Assembly (NCBI RefSeq): GCF_000196875.2
Contig: NC_014532.2
Coordinates: 2,108,001-2,172,000 of the forward strand
From: Halomonas elongata DSM 2581
Lineage (GTDB): Bacteria; Pseudomonadota; Gammaproteobacteria; Pseudomonadales; Halomonadaceae
DNA: 64,000 nucleotides
Direction of reading: 5' to 3'
This document shows positions 55,901 to 64,000 of the stretch, piece by piece; within the stretch, counting starts at the first letter, position 1, and the number at the start of each line of letters is the position of its first letter. Under the pieces are notes generated by a model, which ran no database searches, was not told where the DNA came from, and saw only the letters and a list, made by a program, of their open reading frames with translations. A program made the position numbers and the translations under genes.

Positions 55901-57458
55901 GACGACTCTCCTCGGTCTGCGCATGGGGATCAAAGACCTCCACCGGCTGGACCAGGGTGGTCGTCTGCCGGCGGCCGCCGAACAGGCCGGCATCACTGTC
56001 ACCGCCCTGGCAGCCATCGCCGAAGCTGAAGCCACAGCCACCGCGTTCGCCGAAGGCCTCGGTGGCCAGCTCGCGGTGGCTGGTGGGAATCACGAAGCGA
56101 TCCTCGTAGTTGGCAATGGCCAGGTAGCGGTACATCTCCTCCACCTGGGCTTCGCTCAACTCGACCTCGTCGAGCACCTCGTTTCTCGCCTCGCCTTCCA
56201 CATGCTTGCCACGCATGTAGACGCGCATCGCCATCAGCCGCTTGAGGGCCAGCACCACGGGCTCCTCCTCGCCGGCGGAAAGCATGTTGGCCAGGTACTG
56301 CACCGGGATGCGCAGCGACTCGATCTTCGGCAGCACGCCGTCGTACTCGACCTGGCCCGCCTCGGCGGCGGACTGGATCGGCGACAGCGGCGGCACGTAC
56401 CAGACCATCGGCAAAGTGCGGTACTCGGGGTGCAACGGCAGTGCCAGGCCCCAGTCCATGGCCAGCTTGTAGACCGGCGAGGCCTGGGCGGCGGCGATGA
56501 CGTTGTCGGCGATGCCGTCCTTCTTCGCCTGGGCGATCACCTCCGGGTCGTGAGGGTCGAGGAAGATCTGGCGCTGGCGATGGTAGAGATCGCGCTCGTC
56601 GACGGCACTGGCCACTTCCTCGATGCAGTCGGCATCGTAGAGCAGCACGCCCAGATAGCGGATACGCCCCACGCAGGTTTCGGAGCAGACCGTGGGCTGG
56701 CCGGCTTCGATGCGCGGATAGCAGAAGATGCACTTCTCGGACTTGCCGCTCTTCCAGTTGTAATAGATCTTCTTGTAGGGGCATCCGGAGATGCACATCC
56801 GCCAGCCACGGCACTTGTCCTGATCGATCAGCACGATGCCGTCCTCCTCGCGCTTGTAGATCGCCCCGCTCGGGCAACTCGCCACGCAAGTGGGGTTCAG
56901 GCAGTGCTCGCACAGCCGCGGCAGATACATCATGAAGGTGTTTTCGAACTGGCCGTAGATATCGGCCTGTACCTGTTCGAAGTTGGCATCGCGGCGCCGC
57001 TTGGCGAATTCGGTGCCGAGAATCTCCTCCCAGTTGGGCCCCCACTCGATCTTGCTCATGCGCTGGCCCGAGATCAGCGAGCGCGGCCGCGCAATGGGCT
57101 GGTGCTCGCCCTGCTTGGCATTGTGCAGTCGCTCGTAGTCGAAGGTGAACGGCTCGTAATAGTCGTCGATCTCCGGCAGGTCGGGGTTGGCGAAGATGTT
57201 CGCCAGCACCCGCCACTTGCCGCCGATGCGCGGTTCGATGCGGCCATCCTGACGACGCAACCAGCCGCCCTTCCACTTGTTCTGGTTCTCCCATTCCTTG
57301 GGATAGCCGATGCCGGGCTTGGTCTCGACGTTGTTGAACCAGGCGTACTCCATGCCCTCGCGACTGGTCCAGACGTTCTTGCAGGTCACCGAACAGGTGT
57401 GACACCCGATGCACTTGTCGAGGTTGAGCACCATGCCGACTTGCGAGCGAATCTTCAT
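55893..57458 (-). CDS. narH: Respiratory nitrate reductase beta subunit (Fe-S)
   Basis: The 521-residue protein has Cys clusters LDKCIGCHTCSVTCKNVWTS at the start, LCEHCLNPTCVASCPSGAI, CRGWRMCISGCPYKKIYY, and KCIFCYPRIEAGQPTVCSET, the expected set for NarH including the Trp-containing [3Fe-4S] motif. It relays electrons from NarI to NarG. ATG 57458 overlaps the narG stop by 4 bp; the upstream extension to 57626 lies inside narG. Confidence 0.97.
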   Translation of the reverse strand: MKIRSQVGMVLNLDKCIGCHTCSVTCKNVWTSREGMEYAWFNNVETKPGIGYPKEWENQNKWKGGWLRRQDGRIEPRIGGKWRVLANIFANPDLPEIDDYYEPFTFDYERLHNAKQGEHQPIARPRSLISGQRMSKIEWGPNWEEILGTEFAKRRRDANFEQVQADIYGQFENTFMMYLPRLCEHCLNPTCVASCPSGAIYKREEDGIVLIDQDKCRGWRMCISGCPYKKIYYNWKSGKSEKCIFCYPRIEAGQPTVCSETCVGRIRYLGVLLYDADCIEEVASAVDERDLYHRQRQIFLDPHDPEVIAQAKKDGIADNVIAAAQASPVYKLAMDWGLALPLHPEYRTLPMVWYVPPLSPIQSAAEAGQVEYDGVLPKIESLRIPVQYLANMLSAGEEEPVVLALKRLMAMRVYMRGKHVEGEARNEVLDEVELSEAQVEEMYRYLAIANYEDRFVIPTSHRELATEAFGERGGCGFSFGDGCQGGDSDAGLFGGRRQTTTLVQPVEVFDPHAQTEESRHG

Positions 57459-60400
57459 TTCACGGCCTCCTGCTGGTAGTCGTTGCCTTCGCCGTCCAGC
57501 CAGTCGATGTGCTTCATCTTGCGCACCAGCACGAACTCGTCGCGGTTGGAACCGACAGTGCCGTAGTAGTTGAAGCCGTAGGCAAGCTGCGCATAGCCAC
57601 CGATCATGTGGGTCGGCTTGGGACACACCCGGGTGACCGAGTTATGGATGCCGCCACGGGTGCCGGAGATCTCGGAGCCCGGCACGTTCACGTTGCGCTC
57701 CTGGGCGTGGTACATCATCACCATGCCGTTCTTGACCCGCTGGCTGACCACCGCCCGGGCGGCGATGGAACCGTTGACGTTGTACAGCTCGATCCAGTCG
57801 TTGTCCTCGATGCCGATCTCGGCGGCGTCGTCCTCGGAGAGCCAGACCACCGGCCCGCCGCGGTTCAGCGTCAGCATCAGCAGGTTGTCGGAATAGGTGG
57901 AGTGGATCCCCCACTTCTGGTGAGGCGTGATGAAGTTCAACGCCTTGCTCGGGAAGCCGTTGTCGGCCGGCGGTTCGACGTACTTCGCCGCCTTGGTGTT
58001 GATCGGCGGGCGATAGACCAGCAGGCTCTCGCCGAAGGCGCGCATCCAGGCATGATCCTGGTAGAACTGCTGGCGACCGCTGACGGTGCGCCATGGAATC
58101 AGTTCATGAACGTTGGTGTAGCCGGCGTTGTAGGAAACGTGCTCGTCCTCGAGCCCCGACCAGGTGGGACTGGAGATAATCTTGCGCGGCTGGGCGACGA
58201 TGTCGCGGAAGCGGATCTTCTCCTCTTCCTTGTTGACGGCCAGATGGCTGTGGTCGCGCCCGGTGATCTTCGACAGCGCCCCCCAGGCCTTCACCGCCAC
58301 CTGACCGTTGGTCTCCGGGGCGAGCGTCAGCACGGTCTCGGCGGCATCGATGGCGCTCTCGATGCAGGGGCGTCCCTTGGCCGGGCCCTCGAGCTTGCGC
58401 CGGTTCAGTTTTCCGAGCAGTTCGACTTCCTTGTCGGTGTTCCAGCTGATTCCCTTGCCGCCGTTGCCGAGCGCTTCCAGCGCCGGGCCGAGCGAGGTGA
58501 AACGCTCATAGGTGGCCGGGTAGTCACGCTTGACCTCGATCAACGCCGGCAGGGTCTTGCCGGGTACCGGCTCGCACTCGCCGCGCTTCCAGTCACGCAC
58601 TTCGATCTGGCCAAGCTCCCCGGGAGAATCGTGCTGCAATGGCAGGGTGACCAGATCGGTCTCCTTGCCCAGATGTCCCACACAGACCCGGGAAAAAGCC
58701 TTGGCGATGCCCTTGTAGATCTCCCAGTCGCTGCGCGACTCCCAGGCCGGGTCGGTGGCCGCGGTCAGCGGGTGGATGAAGGGATGCATGTCGGAGGTGT
58801 TGAGATCGTCCTTCTCGTACCAGGTCGCCGTGGGCAGCACGATGTCCGAGTAGAGACAGGTGGTCGACATCCGGAAGTCCAGGGTCACCAGCAGGTCGAG
58901 CTTGCCCTCGGGTGCCGTGTCGTGCCACTTCACCTCTTCGGGCTTGGTACCGCCCTCCTCGCCCAGATCCTTGCCCTGAAGGCCGTTGCGGGTGCCCAGC
59001 AGATACTTGAGCATGTATTCGTGGCCCTTGCCCGAACTGCCCAGCAGATTGGAGCGCCAGATGAACATGTTGCGCGGGAAGTTCTGGGGGGCGTCGGGGT
59101 CCTCGGCGGCGAATGCCAGCTCGCCGCTCTTCAAGCGCTCGACGACATAGTCGGCCGTGGACTGCCCCGCCTCGGCGGCGGATTTGGCCAGGTGCAGAGG
59201 ATTGGTCGCGAGCTGCGGCGCGGATGGCAGCCAGCCCATGCGCTCGGCGCGCACGTTGAAGTCGATCAGGCTGCCCTGGTAATCGGCCGGGTTGGCCAGC
59301 GGCGAGAGGATCTCCTTGATCTCGAGCTTCTCGTAGCGCCACTGCGAGGAATGGTTGTAGAAGAAGGAAGTGGAGTTCATGTGCCGCGGCGGGCGGGTCC
59401 AGTCCAGGCCGAAGGCCAGCGGCAGCCAGCCGGTCTGCGGGCGCAGCTTCTCCTGACCCACATAGTGGGCCCAGCCGCCGCCGCTCTGACCGATGCAGCC
59501 ACACATCACCAGCATGTTGATCAGGCCACGGTAGTTCATGTCCATGTGGTACCAGTGGTTCATGCCGGCACCGACGATGATCATCGAACGTCCACGGGTC
59601 TTGTCGGCGTTGTCGGCAAACTCGCGGGCGATGCGCGCTGCCTGCTCTGCGGGCACGCCGGTGATCTTCTCCTGCCAGGCCGGCGTATAGGGACGGACCT
59701 GATCGTAGGTGGTGGCGCCGTCGTCGTCGCCCTCCTGACCGAAGCCACGATCGATACCGTAGTTGGCGCACATCAGGTCGTACACGGTGACCGCCAGCAC
59801 CTCGCTGCCGTCGGCCTTCTTGAGACGCTTGGCGGGCAGGCAATGGAACAGCAGCTCGTCGCTGCCGCCTTCGTTGGCAACATGCGTGAAGTGCTCGTGG
59901 GCGATGCCGCCGAAGTAGGGAAAGGCCACCCGAGCCACCTCGTCATGGTGCTCGGCCAGGGTCAGCAGCGGCTTGATCTCCGCGCCCTCGGCATCGCGCG
60001 ACTCGAGGTTCCACTTGCCCTTTTCGTGTGCCTCGTCGCCGTTCTTTTCACCCCAGCGGAAGCCGATGGAGCCGTGCGGCACCACCAATTGGTCGCGGGT
60101 CTCGTCCCAGGCCAGGGTCTTCCACTCGGGATTGTTGTCCTGCCCCAGGCTGGCCTCGAAGTCACTGGCGCGCATCTGGCGCCCCGGCGCATAGCTGCCG
60201 TCCTCGCGAGGCTCGAGCTCGACCAGCAAGGGCATGTCGGTGTAGCGCCGTACATAGTCGGTGAAGTAGGCGCTGGGCTTGTCGAGGTGGAACTCCTTGA
60301 GGATGACATGGCCCATGGCCATGGCCAGGGCGGCATCGGTGCCCTGCTTGGCAGAAAGCCACTCGTCGGTGAGCTTGGAGACCTCGGCATAGTCCGGCGT

Positions 60401-61243
60401 GATGGAAACGGTCTTGGTGCCCTTGTAGCGCACCTCGGTGAAGAAGTGCGCATCCGGGGTACGCGTCTGGGGCACATTGGAACCCCAGGCGATGATATAG
60501 CCCGAGTTGTACCAGTCGGCGGACTCCGGCACATCGGTCTGCTCGCCCCAGGTCTGGGGGCTCGCCGGCGGCAGGTCGCAGTACCAGTCGTAGAAGCTCA
60601 TGCATACGCCACCGATCAGCGACAGATAGCGGCTGCCGGCGGCATAGCTGACCATCGACATGGCAGGGATCGGCGAAAAACCGATGATGCGATCCGGGCC
60701 GTACTGCTTGGCGGTGTAGACGTTGGAGGCGGCGATCAACTCGTTGAGCTCGTCCCAGTCGGCGCGCACGAAGCCCCCCATGCCACGGGCCTGCTTGTAG
60801 CGCCGGGCGCGCTCCGGATCCTCGACGATCGTCGCCCAGGCCTCGACCGGGTCACGCTGTTCGGCCAACGCCTCGCGCCACAGCTCGAGCAGCGGCTTGC
60901 GGATCAACGGGTGCTTCAGGCGATTGGCGCTGTACAGGTACCAGGAGTAGCTGGCCCCACGCGGGCAGCCACGTGGCTCATGATTGGGCAGGTCGGGCCG
61001 GGTGCGCGGATAATCGGTCTGCTGGGTCTCCCAGGTGACCAGGCCGTTCTTGACGTAGATTTTCCAACTGCATGAGCCGGTGCAGTTCACCCCGTGGGTC
61101 GATCGCACGATCTTGTCGTGCTGCCAGCGCTGACGATAGCCCTTCTCCCAGCCCCGAGTCTCCTCGCGAAGCTCTCCATGACCCTGGGAGAAGGGAACTC
61201 GGGCCTTGCGAAAGAAATTCAGCCGATCAATGAAATGGCTCAT
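57455..61243 (-). CDS. narG: Respiratory nitrate reductase alpha subunit (molybdopterin)
   Basis: The 1262-residue catalytic subunit begins MSHFIDRLNFFRKARVPFSQ. The N-terminal HGVNCTGSCSWKIYVKNGLV includes the His/Cys ligands of the FS0 cluster, and RGCPRGASYSWYLYSANRLK follows. The Mo-coordinating Asp lies in the DYAEVSKLTDEWL/NVPQTRTPDAHF region, and the C-terminus has GGIHNSVTRVCPKPTHMIGG. It reduces nitrate to nitrite on the cytoplasmic face. It is the first gene of the narGHJI-parvulin operon and is divergent from narX. No narK is seen in the window. Confidence 0.98.
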   Translation of the reverse strand: MSHFIDRLNFFRKARVPFSQGHGELREETRGWEKGYRQRWQHDKIVRSTHGVNCTGSCSWKIYVKNGLVTWETQQTDYPRTRPDLPNHEPRGCPRGASYSWYLYSANRLKHPLIRKPLLELWREALAEQRDPVEAWATIVEDPERARRYKQARGMGGFVRADWDELNELIAASNVYTAKQYGPDRIIGFSPIPAMSMVSYAAGSRYLSLIGGVCMSFYDWYCDLPPASPQTWGEQTDVPESADWYNSGYIIAWGSNVPQTRTPDAHFFTEVRYKGTKTVSITPDYAEVSKLTDEWLSAKQGTDAALAMAMGHVILKEFHLDKPSAYFTDYVRRYTDMPLLVELEPREDGSYAPGRQMRASDFEASLGQDNNPEWKTLAWDETRDQLVVPHGSIGFRWGEKNGDEAHEKGKWNLESRDAEGAEIKPLLTLAEHHDEVARVAFPYFGGIAHEHFTHVANEGGSDELLFHCLPAKRLKKADGSEVLAVTVYDLMCANYGIDRGFGQEGDDDGATTYDQVRPYTPAWQEKITGVPAEQAARIAREFADNADKTRGRSMIIVGAGMNHWYHMDMNYRGLINMLVMCGCIGQSGGGWAHYVGQEKLRPQTGWLPLAFGLDWTRPPRHMNSTSFFYNHSSQWRYEKLEIKEILSPLANPADYQGSLIDFNVRAERMGWLPSAPQLATNPLHLAKSAAEAGQSTADYVVERLKSGELAFAAEDPDAPQNFPRNMFIWRSNLLGSSGKGHEYMLKYLLGTRNGLQGKDLGEEGGTKPEEVKWHDTAPEGKLDLLVTLDFRMSTTCLYSDIVLPTATWYEKDDLNTSDMHPFIHPLTAATDPAWESRSDWEIYKGIAKAFSRVCVGHLGKETDLVTLPLQHDSPGELGQIEVRDWKRGECEPVPGKTLPALIEVKRDYPATYERFTSLGPALEALGNGGKGISWNTDKEVELLGKLNRRKLEGPAKGRPCIESAIDAAETVLTLAPETNGQVAVKAWGALSKITGRDHSHLAVNKEEEKIRFRDIVAQPRKIISSPTWSGLEDEHVSYNAGYTNVHELIPWRTVSGRQQFYQDHAWMRAFGESLLVYRPPINTKAAKYVEPPADNGFPSKALNFITPHQKWGIHSTYSDNLLMLTLNRGGPVVWLSEDDAAEIGIEDNDWIELYNVNGSIAARAVVSQRVKNGMVMMYHAQERNVNVPGSEISGTRGGIHNSVTRVCPKPTHMIGGYAQLAYGFNYYGTVGSNRDEFVLVRKMKHIDWLDGEGNDYQQEAVK

Positions 61244-61506
61244 GGTGGCTCTCCAGGCTCCTCGAAATCTGCATGACCGCCGGGATCCGCCCGTTCATGG
61301 GTTGTCCGGCCCTCCCAGCGTGGTCATCGTGGGTAAGGATTCTGGGCGATCAAAACGCCGATTACTGCCTGGTTACCCCTATATCGTCCGCTTCTACCTC
61401 CAAGGTGATACGCGTCGCCTCCTCCATCGGCACATGAATGAAGGACGTCCGCGTCAGTATCGAAAAAGAGCCCCAGGGGCACGCCTGATAGGGAAGCGCC
61501 AATCAA
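61244..61506. promoter_or_regulatory. narG upstream regulatory region with a possible NarL heptamer and FNR half-site
   Basis: TACCCCT (61374-61380) fits the NarL heptamer TACYYMT. On the minus strand TTTGATCG (complement of 61348-61355) gives an FNR/Anr half-site TTGAT without a good second half. These lie about 105-140 bp before narG. Both are short matches by eye and could be chance. Confidence 0.35.
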
Positions 61507-61588
61507 CTAGGCTGTGTTTTGAAAAGTCGATGAGCGATGATTTTTAACGCCGTATAACCGAGCACAGGCACTTTTCGAACATGCCTAG
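61507..61588. repeat. Short inverted-repeat element, copy 1 (82 bp)
   Basis: Ends CTAGGC (61507-61512) and GCCTAG (61583-61588) are inverted, with further pairing GAAAAGT/ACTTTTC inside. It shares the identical 18-bp block AACGCCGTATAACCGAGC (61546-61563) with copy 2 and looks like an internally deleted version of it. Confidence 0.65.
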
Positions 61589-61729
61589 GCCTCGTCTGAA
61601 AAGTCGACGAGCGAAGGTTAGACAAGGCGAAAATTTGCGAAAATGCGGAGTTTACAAGGAGTAAATGAGCATTTGAGCGGATTTTCAACGCCGTATAACC
61701 GAGCGTAGGCGCTTTTCAGACAGTGCCTA
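61586..61729. repeat. Inverted-repeat element, copy 2 (144 bp), next to narX
   Basis: The left end TAGGC-ctc-GTCTGAAAAG (61586-61603) and right end CTTTTCAGAC-agt-GCCTA (61712-61729) are inverted repeats with matching spacers. The interior is AT-rich and repeats the 18-bp block of copy 1 at 61687-61704. The pair has the look of small non-autonomous mobile elements (MITE- or REP-like). A TATAGT box (61733-61738) begins 4 bp beyond the right end, 35 bp before the narX start, so the element may contribute the upstream part of the narX promoter. Confidence 0.65.
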
Positions 61730-61772
61730 AGGTATAGTGGCGCCCATCGCTCAAGCGTCCTCTGGAGCCCCG

Positions 61773-63638
61773 ATGAAACTGTTACAGCGCTCTCTGGCGG
61801 CCCGCATCACGGCTTCGTTGCTGGCGATCAGCGCCATGGCGTTGATCAGCATCGCCGTGACCACCTGGATCGCCAGCGGCAGTCGAGGGGATGCCGCCAC
61901 CATCAACTGGGCCGGGTCGCTGCGCATGAACACCTACCAGGTGGTCACCGCCCTGCAGCGCTACCAGCATCAGCCCGATGCCGCACAGCGCCAGCATGTC
62001 GCGGATATGATGGAGCGTTTCACCGAGCGACTGGGCAACCCGCAACCGATCGACTCCCTGCGGATATCCGAAAAGCACCCAATACGCACTCACTACCAGC
62101 AACTCGAACGTCACTGGCAGAACCGGCTGGCTCCACGGATCGCCGCCACCATCGACGGCGATACCGAGATTGACCCGCTTCTCTCCGAGCTGGAACGCCA
62201 GGTGGACGACATCGATCAGATGGTTTCGCTGCTCGAGCAGCACAGTTACACCAAACTCCAGCGCCTCGCGACGCTACAGCTATTCTTCCTGGCGTTGACG
62301 GCCGTGGTCGTCGCCATCGCCCTCTACGACATTCGCCACCACCTTGTGCGCCCGCTGCGCCAACTGGTAGTACTGGCGCGCGAGACCAGCCGGCACAATT
62401 TCAACCATCGCAGTCACTTGCAGGGCGATGACGAACTGGCCCTGCTCGGCCGGGCCCTGGACAGCATGGCCGAGGAGCTTGGCACCAGTTATGCCGAGCT
62501 TCAGGACCGGGTATCACGCAAGAAGCAGGAGCTGGCCCGCAGCAACGCTGCCATGCAGATCCTGCATGATGGTAGCCGGGCCCTCTATGGAGGTGGCAAC
62601 GACCTATGTACCAGCGCCGCCCCCATGTTGCGCCGTCTGGAGGAACTGCTCGAGATTGGCCCGATCGGGTTATCGCTGCATGATCCCTTCGATCATCGCG
62701 AAGTGCCCATTCTCGTCACCCATTCGCCATCCCGGCCGGCCTACTGCCGCGATCACGACTGCAATGCCTGTCTGCTCGATCCCAGTCCCGAGATATTCAC
62801 CGCAGAGGGCCGCGAAGGACTCGAGCGTCTTCTGCTGCCCGTGAGCGTCGGCACCACGCTGCTCGGGACCCTCGAAGTTTATTATTCCGCCGACCTCGGG
62901 CTCACCGACAGCACTCGACGCCTGCTCAATGCCCTCTCCGATCAACTGGCCACGGCCGTCTATCTGCAGCGACGCATCGAGCAGCAACAACAGGTGACGC
63001 TGATGAACGAGCGGACCATCATCGCCCGTGAGCTGCACGACTCCCTCGCCCAGTCGCTGTCCTACCTGAAGATCCAGGTCGCCCGCCTGGAGCGCATGCA
63101 GTCCAAGGGCCTGTCCCGGGAGGATCAGGCGCCGGTGTTCGACGAGCTGCGCACCGGGCTGGACAGCGCCTACCGCCAGTTGCGCGAGCTGCTCACGACC
63201 TTCCGGCTGCGCTTCGACAGCCCGGGCCTGCAGAGCAGTCTGAGCCAGACTGCCGCAGAGTTCAGCGAACGCCTGGGCTTTGCGGTGGAATTCGATTTCG
63301 ACGTACCGCCGCAACTGCTCAACCCCAACGAAGAAATCCACGTGTTGCAGATCGTCCGCGAGGCACTGGCCAACATCCTCAAGCATGCCCGTGCCCACTG
63401 GGCCCGCATCAGTGTACGTTTCGTCGAGGCTCACCTGAGGGTCGTCATCGAGGACGATGGCGTCGGCCTGGAAAGCGATACCTCTCCCCCCATGCACCAT
63501 GGCCTGGTGATCATGCGCGATCGTGCCGACACCCTGGGAGGCAATCTCCAGGTGCGCAGGCGCGATGTCGGCGGTACCCTCGTAGCCCTCGATTTCACCC
63601 CACAGACGGCTCGGCTGATTGCCCAGCAGACAGCCTGA
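61773..63638 (+). CDS. narX: Nitrate/nitrite sensor histidine kinase
   Basis: The 621-residue kinase has a first membrane segment [20 protein letters not shown], a periplasmic sensor beginning with the nitrate-binding P-box ([20 protein letters not shown]), and a second segment [24 protein letters not shown] is followed by a central module with the Cys cluster CRDHDCNAC, then HisKA_3 ([20 protein letters not shown]) and HATPase_c (DDGVGLE). ATG 61773 has GGAG 6 nt upstream. Divergent from narG and 29 bp before narL, it controls nitrate respiration. Confidence 0.95.
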   Translation: MKLLQRSLAARITASLLAISAMALISIAVTTWIASGSRGDAATINWAGSLRMNTYQVVTALQRYQHQPDAAQRQHVADMMERFTERLGNPQPIDSLRISEKHPIRTHYQQLERHWQNRLAPRIAATIDGDTEIDPLLSELERQVDDIDQMVSLLEQHSYTKLQRLATLQLFFLALTAVVVAIALYDIRHHLVRPLRQLVVLARETSRHNFNHRSHLQGDDELALLGRALDSMAEELGTSYAELQDRVSRKKQELARSNAAMQILHDGSRALYGGGNDLCTSAAPMLRRLEELLEIGPIGLSLHDPFDHREVPILVTHSPSRPAYCRDHDCNACLLDPSPEIFTAEGREGLERLLLPVSVGTTLLGTLEVYYSADLGLTDSTRRLLNALSDQLATAVYLQRRIEQQQQVTLMNERTIIARELHDSLAQSLSYLKIQVARLERMQSKGLSREDQAPVFDELRTGLDSAYRQLRELLTTFRLRFDSPGLQSSLSQTAAEFSERLGFAVEFDFDVPPQLLNPNEEIHVLQIVREALANILKHARAHWARISVRFVEAHLRVVIEDDGVGLESDTSPPMHHGLVIMRDRADTLGGNLQVRRRDVGGTLVALDFTPQTARLIAQQTA

Positions 63639-63667
63639 GCGTCGCCGGCCAGCCAGAGATTCGCCAG

Positions 63668-64000
63668 ATGACTCAGTCCCACGACACCGCCAGCATCCTG
63701 ATCATCGACGACCACCCGTTGCTTCGACGCGGCGTCCTCCAGTTACTCGAGCTCGAGGACGACCTGGTTCTCGTCGGCGAGGCGGGTACGCCCGCCGAAG
63801 GCCTGCGCCTGGCCGACGAACGCGACCCCGACCTGATCCTGCTCGATCTCAACATGCCCGACATGGACGGTATCGAGACCCTCAAGCGACTGCGCGCCAA
63901 CGAGTTCGCCGGGCGCATCGTGATCTTCACCGTTTCCGATCACGAGGAAGACGTGGTCGCCGCCCTGCACGCCGGCGCCGATGGCTACTTGCTCAAGGAC
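63668..64000 (+). CDS. narL: Nitrate/nitrite response regulator (3' end outside window)
   Basis: The first 111 residues are present: [20 protein letters not shown], acceptor Asp in [13 protein letters not shown], Thr in IFTVSD and Lys in GYLLKD. This is the receiver domain; the DNA-binding LuxR domain lies beyond position 64000. As NarX's partner it would activate narGHJI, and a NarL-like heptamer lies upstream of narG. Confidence 0.92.
   Translation, partial: MTQSHDTASILIIDDHPLLRRGVLQLLELEDDLVLVGEAGTPAEGLRLADERDPDLILLDLNMPDMDGIETLKRLRANEFAGRIVIFTVSDHEEDVVAALHAGADGYLLKD

Noticed and set aside
55857..57479. Plus-strand open frame of 540 codons opposite narH
   Set aside because: It is an antisense shadow of narH; no recognisable domain and it overlaps the narJ start.
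57509..61075. Plus-strand open frame of 1188 codons opposite narG
   Set aside because: It is a shadow of GC-rich narG codon structure. The antisense protein is Val/Gly/His/Leu-rich without domains, while narG is unmistakable.
1..64000. tRNA, rRNA, CRISPR arrays, transposases or integrases
   Set aside because: No cloverleaf-like tRNA sequence, rRNA segment, regularly spaced repeat array or transposase domain was recognised by eye; a dedicated scan could still find a short RNA gene.

Overview
The window reads as chromosomal DNA of a GC-rich gammaproteobacterium. The mix of an ErcS'/ErbR-ExaC alcohol-oxidation block, a complete narGHJI/narXL nitrate-respiration locus, NnrS and catecholate-siderophore genes would suit a halophile of the Halomonadaceae type. 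That placement is inference from gene content only; there is no rRNA in the window. No tRNA, rRNA, CRISPR array, transposase or integrase was recognised.

Layout. (1) 1-6.1 kb: a 5'-truncated FIST sensor protein, an ErcS'/NahK-type hybrid histidine kinase, a convergent LuxR-type response regulator, ExaC-type acetaldehyde dehydrogenase and a zinc alcohol dehydrogenase, which together form an alcohol/aldehyde oxidation module. (2) 6.2-10.2 kb: a secreted Cys-rich protein, a DUF4336 protein, and an XRE-cupin regulator facing a class II aldolase plus a DapA-like lyase/aldolase. (3) 10.5-12.8 kb: a Hint-domain protein and an AT-rich GlxA-type AraC regulator, which look recently acquired. (4) 12.9-37.9 kb: a large siderophore locus. 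(5) 38-46 kb: RidA, a QseBC-like two-component system with a MipA/OmpV protein, an MFS/DeoR pair, an SDR/LysR pair and an EntD-type phosphopantetheinyl transferase. (6) 46.2-49.2 kb: a stand-alone A-PCP-reductase NRPS. (7) 49.9-64 kb: small membrane proteins, NnrS, HemN, a parvulin, narIJHG (minus strand) and divergent narX-narL, with narL cut by the window end.

The siderophore locus is the most interesting part. It combines entCEBA (2,3-dihydroxybenzoate synthesis, activation and aryl carrier), a pyridoxal-phosphate histidine decarboxylase (histamine), a SidA/IucD-type N-monooxygenase (N-hydroxyhistamine) and two NRPS proteins. Together the NRPSs look like VibF cut in two: Cy-Cy-A followed by a carrier domain whose phosphopantetheine serine is replaced by proline, and a separate degenerate C-PCP-C protein. 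These parts predict an acinetobactin/anguibactin-type catechol-azoline-N-hydroxyhistamine siderophore. A TonB-dependent receptor, a periplasmic binding protein, two permeases, an ATPase and two exporter-fold ABC proteins complete transport. Two intergenic regions carry Fur-box-like sequences: 18.90 kb (beside the NRPS gene) and 33.44 kb (between entC and the six-gene transport operon). Iron control of the whole locus is therefore likely.

Other structures worth attention are a pair of related inverted-repeat elements directly upstream of narX, palindromes at the XRE-cupin and DeoR promoters, and a minus-strand intrinsic terminator in the gap upstream of the NRPS promoter.
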